A stretch of DNA of 64,000 nucleotides, taken from IMG/VR virus record IMGVR_UViG_3300031772_000016, positions 1 to 64,000 of that record; one strand, written 5' to 3'. Shown here in pieces: positions 30,001 through 36,629 of the stretch (the first letter of the stretch is position 1; every line of letters starts with the position of its first letter). The notes beneath the pieces are model-generated. The model searched no databases and had not been told where the DNA came from. It saw nothing but the letters and a program-made list of their open reading frames with translations. This DNA is from a virus. The position numbers and the translations under genes are program-made.

Positions 30001-32384
30001 AAGAGAACAAAGAATCCTATAAAAAAGAGGATATGGAGAATCACATCAAGATGCGCCGTAAGTGGGATAAAGAGCGCGTAGTGATTTATACGGGTCCTGC
30101 TTGGGAAAGTTGGAACAAGCAGAAAGTAGACGAGGGCATGGCGGGGTCGGAGACGTGGGCGGCATATCTGGCACGGGAGTTTGTGAAGAAAGGGTATCGT
30201 ACCACGATCTACAATGATCTACTGGTAGAGGACAAGAGTCAGGCAGTGTTGGACCCGGTACAGGATGACTCAGGTAAATCGGTAGGTGATGTGTTTTATC
30301 GTCACTACACGAATTTGAATGAGGATGTGAAATACGATGTGGTGGATTATTTCATATCGTCACGTACACTGGATCCTTTTCAGGGTAATGTACACAGTCT
30401 GAAGAATTATGCGATGATCCATGATGTGTTTTTAAATCCTAACCCTGATTTTGATATCATGCCATGGAGGATACACGGGTATGCGTATCTATCGGAGTGG
30501 CACAAGGATTTTCTTAAGAGCCACCACAGGATGCCTGAGGATAAAATGTTCCTCACGGCAAATGGCGTAGACCACACTCTGTATGCTGACGTGGATACCT
30601 ACGAGAAGAAAAACCAGACTGTGTATAGTTCGAGTTTGGATAGAGGGTTGTATCAGCTGCTGTTGATGCTACCAGAGATCAGGAAATCTGTGCCTGATTT
30701 CAAGGTGATAGTGTGTTATGGTCTGCTCAACTGGGAAAAAAGTATAAAGGCTCACAATGATGTCCAGTCCATGGAGTTACTCAATAAGATAAAGAGTCTG
30801 ATGGAACAACCGGGGGTAGAGTATCGTGGTCGTGTAGACAAGAAGACGTTGTCTATTTTACAGAAGGAATCCAAGGTGTTCTTGTTTTCGAGCTGGTTCG
30901 CGGAAACTTTTTGCTGTCATCCAGATAATGAAATATTCACTGAAAAAGGACCTAAGAGGATTGTGTCTTTGAACATAGTTGATAGGGTACTTACTCATAA
31001 CAATAGGTTTAGGAACATAACTAAGATACTATCAAGACCGTATTCCGGGGATCTTGTTAAGTTTAATGTTCAGAACCATAAAGCAGGCACGGGTATGTAC
31101 ACTCCAGAGCATCCAGTGCTAGTCTTGAGAGGCGGCAATGTTTCAAAACTGAGAAGTAATAGGAGCTTTATTAAGTTAGGTAAAAAACCAGACTATTCTC
31201 CTAAAAGCATAGCAAAATACGATATAGATCCAGAGTGGGTTGAAGCAGGGGATGTTTTAGCGGGAGATTACGTATGCATGCCGTACTGTGATGACCGCAG
31301 CCCAGATGACTGGTTTTATCCGTTGGAGGATATGAAACGCGTTAATAGGAATTACAAAATAGTAGGAGAGCATATAATAAGTAGGGAGTCAAAAATTTTC
31401 AAGAGATTGCCAGCTAAAATAAAGATGGACTTCGATTTTGCGAGATTTCTTGGTTTCTATTTCTCTGAGGGATGTTTTAGTGGAGGGTGCGTAAAATTTT
31501 CGTTTAACACCAAAGAGACAGAATACATTAATTTTGTTTCTTCCTATGCTGATAGAGTTTTTGGAGTTAAACCTAAAATAAAAAATAGAGGAAATTGGGT
31601 TGAGATATGGTGCTACATGAATTCTATGGGTATACTTCTTAAAGAGCTGTGTGGTCATGAGGCTTCTCAAAAGAAGGTTCCCTATTTCATGTATCGGCAG
31701 GATAAGAGTTTTGTCAGAGAGTTTGTACGCGCTGTATTTGAGGGGGATGGCCATGAGAACAAGAATGAGTTTACAATGGTGCTAGCAACAAAGAAGGGAA
31801 TGGTAGGCCTTAAGATACTGGCAGCCAGCATAGGCCTTCACCCTAGCTACAGGAATTCTCCTCGTTTCGGAAGAGATTACTATACTATGGGTATCAGCAA
31901 GAAGTTATGGAGTGATCTTTTTGTGGGAAAAAAAGACTACGGCCCGAAAGGTACTTATAGGGTCTATTTTGAGAGGAATTCGAAAATTTTCTACAAGATC
32001 AAAAGTATCGATAAAGTTCCTTATGTTGGACCCGTGTATAATTTAGAGGTGGAAGAAGATCAGTCGTATACATCGGACTTTATCGCTGTCCATAATTGCT
32101 GTACTGCGGTTGAGAACGGGTTGTCAAAAAACCCTATACTCTCTACAGACTTCGCAGGGCTGAAAACCACTGTAGGATCTGCGGGGATACTGTTGCCGTA
32201 TGAGGGCCTGTCTCGGGACGCGGACTATCCTGATACGTATAAATTTCGTTTCGTAGAGGAGTCCATACGCCTACTCAAGGATGACACCTATCGTGCTGAG
32301 TGGGCGGATAAAGCCTACCAGAAGATGCAGGCCTATAGGTGGGATAAGGTCGCAGACGGGTGGATAGAGAAGTTCAAGAAGTAG
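27084..32384 (+). CDS. giant multi-domain glycosyltransferase carrying an intein
   Basis: 1766 residues as translated, about 1371 after intein removal. Order: GT2-type domain (LNIIVGKGEEKELERCLKSC; IIWLDSDD with the metal-binding DSD); TPR-like helices (about 200-380); GT4-type domain ending MALGMPVLASPLQAYKEVIQ; second GT2-type domain (VDIIIANYGNVEYLKMCMSS; LNSDV; GCEDWDLCQRI); and a last GT4-type domain with FAETF / CCTAVENG split by the intein at 30912-32096. It probably builds a glycan on phage DNA bases, virion proteins or a host envelope component; the acceptor cannot be read. Start at 27084 is chosen from ATGA overlap with the RHH gene. Followed by a terminator. Confidence 0.85.
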   Translation: MSKKFLGLNIIVGKGEEKELERCLKSCTQGELFDEMVVTQTFEDENVRAVIEKYGARREFFAWVKDFSLARNKSFSHSTSEMIIWLDSDDVIKPDDFKKLQELKPKIKDFDIVLIDYVYNHDERDNATLVLPRERIVRNCDYIKWHDPIHEYLNMDVPPNKILKTKIKIDHYRVKNYDPSRNLDALRLAYGEGKCSPRLKFYFGKELSDCGYWEEAIKVLEPYIEEGVDFRDNMTVACIRLSKYYYENKNYAAAKTYAMKGIRFNSIYAENYVTVATIFEIENDLDSAASYYKEALTKKLDAGMSQIVDFYGFIPAAKLAILYFAKKEYEECLKYCDIALQHKSDNVQIAELKKTVSIETERMKKGSTIREEDEARLRKMLEELDFKIDIQKNNHEYAEIRLSRIRKLEVVWLVPTLDLDNPSIRIRRYNVSKKMEELKVPSRIITNYYGRNVFDLRNEIGPATVVVFTQYSSFDLELMRHLKPLGIKTVFDHCEAIFGYPFEHECMIEADLVACCSTKLEELTNKNGVARTAVLKDAVEERVPSTERVYTDRYLKPKAGYFGMGGNSFLISEWLKDTIESAGYDVVLSTEWSSATHKWSIDTWPDVMNECDVILCPQRVDVQPAKSSVKATTAMALGMPVLASPLQAYKEVIQPGVNGYICDTKDDWYSALVQLKDSNLRKSVGTAAKKAVDGYSLENITKGWIETLGHLINERLKFPEPEVVEKVAERNIVDIIIANYGNVEYLKMCMSSIFMNTLYPYHVIISDAGSDEKTWEYLKTLKGVTILGEPGKRVSFSEACNAGIQASRTKFFVILNSDVIVSKCWLTSLVDKMEHTDRLAACGVLSNCDRGWLFSAPGKPEYPMRLEKSGVDLVPGMKIGTIQPHVEELYDFMKKSNETYKGKYIKQDWVAAYATIFARCAIDEVGLFDTQYKNGCEDWDLCQRISRYGYAIGQAIDSFVYHFGGVTRGSYEEENKESYKKEDMENHIKMRRKWDKERVVIYTGPAWESWNKQKVDEGMAGSETWAAYLAREFVKKGYRTTIYNDLLVEDKSQAVLDPVQDDSGKSVGDVFYRHYTNLNEDVKYDVVDYFISSRTLDPFQGNVHSLKNYAMIHDVFLNPNPDFDIMPWRIHGYAYLSEWHKDFLKSHHRMPEDKMFLTANGVDHTLYADVDTYEKKNQTVYSSSLDRGLYQLLLMLPEIRKSVPDFKVIVCYGLLNWEKSIKAHNDVQSMELLNKIKSLMEQPGVEYRGRVDKKTLSILQKESKVFLFSSWFAETFCCHPDNEIFTEKGPKRIVSLNIVDRVLTHNNRFRNITKILSRPYSGDLVKFNVQNHKAGTGMYTPEHPVLVLRGGNVSKLRSNRSFIKLGKKPDYSPKSIAKYDIDPEWVEAGDVLAGDYVCMPYCDDRSPDDWFYPLEDMKRVNRNYKIVGEHIISRESKIFKRLPAKIKMDFDFARFLGFYFSEGCFSGGCVKFSFNTKETEYINFVSSYADRVFGVKPKIKNRGNWVEIWCYMNSMGILLKELCGHEASQKKVPYFMYRQDKSFVREFVRAVFEGDGHENKNEFTMVLATKKGMVGLKILAASIGLHPSYRNSPRFGRDYYTMGISKKLWSDLFVGKKDYGPKGTYRVYFERNSKIFYKIKSIDKVPYVGPVYNLEVEEDQSYTSDFIAVHNCCTAVENGLSKNPILSTDFAGLKTTVGSAGILLPYEGLSRDADYPDTYKFRFVEESIRLLKDDTYRAEWADKAYQKMQAYRWDKVADGWIEKFKK
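30912..32096 (+). mobile_element. intein with LAGLIDADG endonuclease in the glycosyltransferase
   Basis: 395 residues. N-terminal splicing block CCHPDNEIFTEKGPKRIVSL (first Cys is residue 1). Block B: YTPEHPVLV (penultimate-type His). LAGLIDADG motifs: LGFYFSEGCFSGG and FVRAVFEGDGHE. C-terminal blocks: VYNLEVEEDQSYTSDFIAVH-N, followed by Cys of the C-extein. Excision restores ETF-CCTAVENG, the conserved GT4 loop. Codons are more AT-rich than the exteins. Confidence 0.9.
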
Positions 32385-32410
32385 TATTCACAATAGCCGG
32401 AGTAATAGCA

Positions 32411-32444
32411 AAAGGCCTGGGAGATCATCATCTCTCAGGCCTTT
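32411..32444 (+). terminator. rho-independent terminator
   Basis: Long stem AAAGGCCTGGGAGAT / ATCTCTCAGGCCTTT with a CATC loop and one mismatch; short T tail. Ends the glycosyltransferase operon. Confidence 0.85.
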
Positions 32445-32506
32445 AATATTCTGTTCATAATATTTATAGGGTGTCTGTGAGTAACCCTATAACCAGGAGA
32501 GACATC

Positions 32507-32725
32507 ATGTCCACACAGTTTGATACGGCAGGTATGCAGAGTCTCGCGCAGAATACAGCTGTCAGCGGAGGCCTCCAGGATACCAACAGAGGTAACCCTC
32601 TCGGAGATCGAGTAGATAATACCGCTGGTGACAACAACACGACACCGCAGGCGCAGGGTCTGAGTTCGAATCAGGGTGCGTATTTAGATATGCAGTCGAA
32701 GCCGAGCTGGCTGTATCCGACGTAA
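32507..32725 (+). CDS. small hypothetical protein
   Basis: 72 residues from ATG 32507 (AGGAGAG about 7 nt upstream). Polar and glutamine/asparagine-rich (MSTQFDTAGMQSLAQNTAVS), no hydrophobic core to speak of, ending KPSWLYPT. Likely a disordered virion-associated or linker protein. No family recognised. Confidence 0.5.
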   Translation: MSTQFDTAGMQSLAQNTAVSGGLQDTNRGNPLGDRVDNTAGDNNTTPQAQGLSSNQGAYLDMQSKPSWLYPT

Positions 32726-32738
32726 TAGTCTACTAATA
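32726..32738 (+). promoter_or_regulatory. phage promoter-like motif TAGTCTACTAATA
   Basis: Identical 13-mer to that at 3101; overlaps the end of the upstream gene's stop region and lies 70 nt before 32809. TATAACTATA lies about 31 nt downstream. Confidence 0.65.
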
Positions 32739-32808
32739 TCTTGTTAGAGGTATAAGCCCTTTACGGGGTATAACTATATAACTCACTTGTTCTTTAGGAG
32801 GATGTGTT

Positions 32809-33273
32809 ATGGCAGTAGCGACTTTGACAGTAAAATATTTCGGCACCAACGTCGGCAAGATCTATCTCTCCGATATCGATCGTCGTCGTCAGCTGGGTGG
32901 AGCTCCAGAGAGCGGAAACTACAAGTCGGGTCAGGACGAGTACATGACTTGGGGCGAGGTGAAGGTCCTGCAGGTCACCGATGACGTGCTGTACAGCAGG
33001 CTCAACGGCGTACTCAAGTATTTCTCGACCGTAGCCAGCTCGGTGATTTTCGGCAGCCACGGTGCTCCTTTGACACTCGTAGACGGTACCGACACTGCTA
33101 CGAGCGAAGTGCCTCGTGGTGATTTTGCTAATACCGGTCTGTTTGATGATCGCTTCATCAATAATGTGCTGGCTGGAAACTACAGCACAGGCGTACAGGG
33201 TACTCTGGGTACCGGCGCTACCGGGTACTACATCAATGGTACGACTGGTTACAACTACGGTAACGTGCTTTAA
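32809..33273 (+). CDS. virion-type protein with glycine/threonine-rich C-terminus
   Basis: 154 residues, ribosome site AGGAGG. Beta-rich N-terminus (MAVATLTVKYFGTNVGKIYL, SDIDRRRQLGGAPESGNYKS). The C-terminus is rich in G/T/Y (GTLGTGATGYYINGTTGYNY), a texture shared with several other small proteins in this region (33679, 38960). Followed by a strong terminator. High GC and optimised-looking codons suggest abundant expression, as for virion proteins; function unknown. Confidence 0.6.
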   Translation: MAVATLTVKYFGTNVGKIYLSDIDRRRQLGGAPESGNYKSGQDEYMTWGEVKVLQVTDDVLYSRLNGVLKYFSTVASSVIFGSHGAPLTLVDGTDTATSEVPRGDFANTGLFDDRFINNVLAGNYSTGVQGTLGTGATGYYINGTTGYNYGNVL

Positions 33274-33302
33274 TCAGTACATCGCTGGTCTGTGACTAAC
33301 GG

Positions 33303-33339
33303 GGTTGCCGGGGTGGTACGAATCCCGGCAACCTTTTTT
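33303..33339 (+). terminator. rho-independent terminator
   Basis: GGTTGCCGGG / CCCGGCAACC perfect 10-bp stem, 11-nt loop, six T. Confidence 0.93.
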
Positions 33340-33374
33340 ATATGTAGATAGTACATCCAACATGGAGCATAATA

Positions 33375-33662
33375 ATGGCAGACAATCTGCATGGTGACCT
33401 GATCTGCACCAAAGACGGGTACAAGACCTGTGACCTTTATCTGGCAGCTTTCTTTGCGACTAGCGGATGCCCGATAAAGAGTACCACACGAGACTCAAAA
33501 AAAGTGTATTTTTTCTTTGAAAACACAGAGATTATAGAACGCTTGAAAGGCTCGTATTTTCTTAGGCAGGGTAAAGTAGACGCTCTGTCCTACGCGGACA
33601 ACGTGAAATCCCTGAAAAGCCTGTGTGCCAGTATCCTCAGTAACGAAATAAAGCGCATCTAA
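33375..33662 (+). CDS. hypothetical protein
   Basis: 95 residues. Contains CTKDGYKTCDLYLAAFFATS, KKVYFFFENTEIIERLKGSY and a C-terminal helix. This resembles small uncharacterised phage proteins seen near tail genes. Start ATG at 33375 with GGAG nearby. No catalytic motif. Confidence 0.5.
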   Translation: MADNLHGDLICTKDGYKTCDLYLAAFFATSGCPIKSTTRDSKKVYFFFENTEIIERLKGSYFLRQGKVDALSYADNVKSLKSLCASILSNEIKRI

Positions 33663-33678
33663 GAAGGGGCTAATCGCC

Positions 33679-33906
33679 ATGGATGTTTATCAGGGTAGCA
33701 TAGGGACAGTGTCCCCAGCTTTTGGTAATTACACGCTACAGACCTATGTCAATATAGACAAGCCTGCATCAGGCGTGACAGGTCCTATGGGCTCCCTGGC
33801 AGGTATGGGTGTCACAGGGTCTGGGTCTCTGACGGCTGTGTCCTGGGACATGGGAGTCACAGGTATCGTCGGTACACAGTCCACAAACGCTAAACACGGG
33901 TTTTAA
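33679..33906 (+). CDS. small G-V-T-G-rich protein
   Basis: 75 residues, ribosome site AAGGGG. Repeats of G-V-T-G and G-x-x-G (GVTGPMGSLAGMGVTGSGSL, MGVTGIVGT). A similar flavour appears in the proteins at 38960 and 39846. Probably a small fibre or surface-associated virion protein; inference from composition. Confidence 0.5.
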   Translation: MDVYQGSIGTVSPAFGNYTLQTYVNIDKPASGVTGPMGSLAGMGVTGSGSLTAVSWDMGVTGIVGTQSTNAKHGF

Positions 33907-33909
33907 TAT

Positions 33910-34377
33910 ATGAAGACATCAGTCGTAGCAGCAATGAAAGAGAATGCAGCTAAGAATCTCAAGCTGAAAGACGTCTCTTTCGTAGATTTTGACTCTATCG
34001 ACCTGGAGGAATACGACGCCTCCATATCAGAGGCAGATCTGCAGGAGTTCTCGGCTAGTGCTGAGGTCTCCACCAACCTCAAGATCACCTACGAGGGCGA
34101 ACTCCCTGATAGCTACCGGGTCCTCAACAGCATGCTCCAGGACTGGGTAGACGATCATGATGAGGACCTCAAGAAGGTCATCAACCCTAAGCTCATACCG
34201 TTCCTCAAAGAGCATTACAAGGATGCAGACGTCAGTGACCTCAAAGAGGATTTTGACGACTACATCTGGGAGGACCAGGTAGATTACATGCCCGAGATTG
34301 ATGAAGACAAAAAAGAGATCAAGTTCGTGGTGGATTTGGTTTTGGAGGTCGAGGAAAAAGAAACAGACGAGGATTGA
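33910..34377 (+). CDS. acidic hypothetical protein
   Basis: 155 residues, very acidic (DVSFVDFDSIDLEEYDASIS ... VVDLVLEVEEKETDED). 3 nt after the previous stop with no strong ribosome site. A two-lobe alpha/beta pattern is possible, but no motif is recognised. Ends at a strong terminator. Acidic DNA-mimic character is conceivable but unsupported. Confidence 0.55.
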   Translation: MKTSVVAAMKENAAKNLKLKDVSFVDFDSIDLEEYDASISEADLQEFSASAEVSTNLKITYEGELPDSYRVLNSMLQDWVDDHDEDLKKVINPKLIPFLKEHYKDADVSDLKEDFDDYIWEDQVDYMPEIDEDKKEIKFVVDLVLEVEEKETDED

Positions 34378-34400
34378 GGGATAGAGTAGTCTACCGCACA

Positions 34401-34439
34401 GGCAGAGGCCGGTCATAGCGATCGGCCTCTGCCTTTTTT
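34401..34439 (+). terminator. rho-independent terminator between convergent genes
   Basis: GGCAGAGGCCG / CGGCCTCTGCC perfect 11-bp stem, six T. The minus-strand frame at 34438 ends within the T-run, so the two strands converge here. Confidence 0.92.
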
Positions 34440-34575
34440 ATTCCCCGAAATTCCATGTCGATTTACCTTTCCCGCCGCGGGACAGCAGGTAGCATGCCGC
34501 CCGATATTTCTTGCTCTTTATAGCCGCGTCCACGGTGTTGTCATAGGTTGGATGTGAGAAGGTCAAAACATTCAA
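34438..34575 (-). CDS. small minus-strand protein (candidate)
   Basis: 45-residue frame from TTG at 34575 with GGAG 7 nt upstream, overlapping the 3' end of the gene at 34541 by 35 nt in another frame: MNVLTFSHPTYDNTVDAAIK then SKKYRAACYLLSRGGKGKST. It fills an otherwise empty stretch and stops exactly at the terminator. Composition looks protein-like, but the start is weak. Alternatively it could be a frameshift extension of the 34541 gene. Confidence 0.4.
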   Translation of the reverse strand: MNVLTFSHPTYDNTVDAAIKSKKYRAACYLLSRGGKGKSTWNFGE

Positions 34576-34891
34576 AAGGCTGCTCCATCCGCCATTTTGC
34601 CACAGGCTCTAAAGCGTCATTAATATGAAGCGGTGCCGTAGATATATCACCGAAAACAAGGTTGTATGCTAGCACGAAGTCTGTGTCTGAGTTAGGGTCT
34701 AAAGGTAGACCCAGGGCCTGAGTAGCATCATTCCTCATCTGTATGAAGATGTCTTTCGGTTCGTTATAAATAGCGATAATATCATATACATATGACGCTG
34801 TCTTTGAAACGCTACCACCTTGGTAGGGCTGGTTTTTCCGGCTCTCAAAAATATTGTCCCTAAGCTGCCTAAGACTGCTTTTTGTGTGCAT
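34541..34891 (-). CDS. hypothetical early protein (minus strand)
   Basis: 116 residues; start 34891 is chosen because GAGGAGGG lies 4 nt upstream and the promoter at 34910-34938 would initiate near 34903. Helical N-terminus (MHTKSSLRQLRDNIFESRKN), then SYVYDIIAIYNEPKDIFIQM. No motif recognised. As at 1.1-2.9 kb, an isolated minus-strand gene with a host-type promoter inside the + strand virion region suggests early expression. Confidence 0.6.
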   Translation of the reverse strand: MHTKSSLRQLRDNIFESRKNQPYQGGSVSKTASYVYDIIAIYNEPKDIFIQMRNDATQALGLPLDPNSDTDFVLAYNLVFGDISTAPLHINDALEPVAKWRMEQPFECFDLLTSNL

Positions 34892-34909
34892 GGTGCCCTC
34901 CTCTGTTAC

Positions 34910-34938
34910 AATATACTTTTTTATAAGCATAAAATCAA
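34910..34938 (-). promoter_or_regulatory. sigma70-like promoter (minus strand)
   Basis: Minus-strand TTGATT (34933-34938), 17-nt spacer, TATATT (34910-34915). Only 3 nt separate it from the + strand motif at 34942, so the two promoters are back to back. Confidence 0.75.
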
Positions 34939-34941
34939 TGA

Positions 34942-34954
34942 TACTCTTCTAATA
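34942..34954 (+). promoter_or_regulatory. phage promoter-like motif TACTCTTCTAATA
   Basis: Identical to the copy at 7141; TATACTGG follows about 20 nt downstream. Lies 35 nt before 34989. Confidence 0.65.
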
Positions 34955-34988
34955 AAAAAACTATGATAGATTCTATACTGGAGGCCTC

Positions 34989-35660
34989 ATGGGCATAAGA
35001 AAAGATGCTTTTTTAAGGGACTGTGTCCGAGTTTTGGTAGCGGGTCAGAGAGAAGATCTAATAAATCTGTATCGAGAATTAAATCCTTTGTATGAGCAGT
35101 TTCACGGCAACCCTGACCAGGGGGTTGCTGTTATGCTTCGTAGTCCTGATAGGTATCCCACTATCCTGAGTGGGTTGTTGAGTACTACAGGACTTAGCAC
35201 TAGTGATGTTAAAAGCATGATTACTCGATATATTAGTAACATACAGCCTAGAACTCAGGAAAGATATGAAGACATACTAAACAAAGCTAGAACTAAGCTG
35301 TCTATGTTAGACACCCCAAAACAGGTGGCTGTACGTGCACCTCAGCACACCCCTTTTTATAAATGGTTGAATTCGGAGCGGCAAGAAATTTACAAGTTAC
35401 TAAGCACAAGAGATATCACTGATATTAGTGCGCTTTTTAGTAGATATGACTTAATGACCCTTAATCCTACAGAACTAGATGCTTTATCTAAAAGTATTCG
35501 GGAAATTTTTGTGAGAGCCTATCTGCGATCGTACATTACAGGTGCCCAAGAAATGTTGACTAGAATACGGAGTTTGGTGGGTAACATCCCTGAGTTACAG
35601 ATTGGTCGGGTAGCAGGTGCTTATAAGGTTGTTTTGTCCTATCTTAACTCCATCGAATAA
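34989..35660 (+). CDS. hypothetical virion-type protein
   Basis: 223 residues, ribosome site GGAGG. Helical (DCVRVLVAGQREDLINLYRE ... EDILNKARTKLSMLDTPKQV). No catalytic motif. Codon use is visibly AT-richer than in neighbouring structural genes, and it lies just upstream of a gene with AT-rich patches and of the homing fusion at 36630. Possibly a tail completion or connector protein; inference by position. Confidence 0.5.
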   Translation: MGIRKDAFLRDCVRVLVAGQREDLINLYRELNPLYEQFHGNPDQGVAVMLRSPDRYPTILSGLLSTTGLSTSDVKSMITRYISNIQPRTQERYEDILNKARTKLSMLDTPKQVAVRAPQHTPFYKWLNSERQEIYKLLSTRDITDISALFSRYDLMTLNPTELDALSKSIREIFVRAYLRSYITGAQEMLTRIRSLVGNIPELQIGRVAGAYKVVLSYLNSIE

Positions 35661-35675
35661 CATAGGATTCTAAAC

Positions 35676-36572
35676 ATGGCAGTAGTTTTTTATCCTGGAC
35701 AGACCCTAGGACAGGATGACCTCAAGATATCCATCCGTGATAGCGGCGGGCAGTACGTGGACCCGTTCTACATTCGGTACTCCCTGTTCGATAACACCAC
35801 AGGCGTCGAGGTGCTCATCGGAGCCCCTGACAGAATCCCCGCTACCACAGGCACTGGGATGTTCTATGTGAACGCCACTCTACCTCTGGACGCAAATATC
35901 GGTGACTGGGTGGTCCGGTGGAATTTCAGGGAGACCGCTATCTCCCCCCTGGTACAGGTAGCACAGGAGTTCGGGCTGGTGAAGATAGAGGTGATCAAGA
36001 GCATCACGGGCAACGACACGGGTGATTTACTTTTGAGAAGATTGAGGATATTGTTAAGAGATTTTCATCCAGATCGCAATTATAGATTTCGCCCCCCGTC
36101 AAGTGAGAAATTTCTGCAGGCTCAGGCACAAGTATTCGGGTACCTGTGGGAGGATGAAGAGCTCTACGAGTTCGTATTGATGGCCATAGATGATTTTAAT
36201 ACAGCGCCTCCTGTCACTGGTATAGACATAAACAACATGCCTGACAGATGGAGAACCACGCTGCTTATGAGGGCTGCGGGCATGGCGTGCGGTGCTATGA
36301 CCGTTAACCAAATTGCCGATGAATTCAACTACTCAATCTCTGGAGTCTCTCTCAGCATTGAGCGCTCGTCCAAGTATGAGTCTATGAAAAGGAACTTCTA
36401 CGAAGAAGCAGATAAGTCCCGGGATCTCGCTAAGCGCTCGATAAAGATTATAAAAGGGCTGAAACAAGCTCGTTATGGTGTGGGCATCAGTTCGGCATTA
36501 GGACCTTATTCTAAACCTGGCACTCAGTCAAGAAGAAATTTCGCTGGTGGTGGAGGTGGTGGTTGGTCATAA
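35676..36572 (+). CDS. virion structural protein with AT-rich patch
   Basis: 298 residues. Beta-rich N-terminal domain (VVFYPGQTLGQDDLKISIRD, YVDPFYIRYSLFDNTTGVEV). A conserved-looking joint DFHPDRNYRFRPPSSEKFLQ near 129-148 leads into a helical domain, and the tail is glycine-rich (GGGGGGWS). This layout recurs in uncharacterised structural proteins of large myoviruses, perhaps neck or baseplate. Nt ~36025-36110 (around the DFHPDRNYRFRPP part) switch abruptly to AT-rich codons, unlike flanking codons. Directly followed by the homing fusion gene, suggesting sequence exchange near its target. Confidence 0.55.
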   Translation: MAVVFYPGQTLGQDDLKISIRDSGGQYVDPFYIRYSLFDNTTGVEVLIGAPDRIPATTGTGMFYVNATLPLDANIGDWVVRWNFRETAISPLVQVAQEFGLVKIEVIKSITGNDTGDLLLRRLRILLRDFHPDRNYRFRPPSSEKFLQAQAQVFGYLWEDEELYEFVLMAIDDFNTAPPVTGIDINNMPDRWRTTLLMRAAGMACGAMTVNQIADEFNYSISGVSLSIERSSKYESMKRNFYEEADKSRDLAKRSIKIIKGLKQARYGVGISSALGPYSKPGTQSRRNFAGGGGGGWS

Positions 36573-36580
36573 GGACCCAG

Positions 36581-36609
36581 TTGACTTTAGTCCGGTATTG
36601 TGGTATATT
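36581..36609 (+). promoter_or_regulatory. sigma70-like promoter for the second LAGLIDADG-methyltransferase gene
   Basis: TTGACT (36581-36586), 17-nt spacer, TATATT (36604-36609); predicted start near 36616, 14 nt before the ATG with GGAGG between. Same layout as before the paralogue at 14522. Confidence 0.7.
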
Positions 36610-36629
36610 CAGTAGTACTGGAGGCCACA

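Noticed and set aside
30915-32096. Intein start at the second cysteine (CHPDNEIF)
   Set aside because: Starting at the first cysteine aligns the A block (C-x-x-P-D/G-x-x-I) with the other intein and restores ETF-CCTAVE, while the alternative would leave three cysteines in the mature protein.
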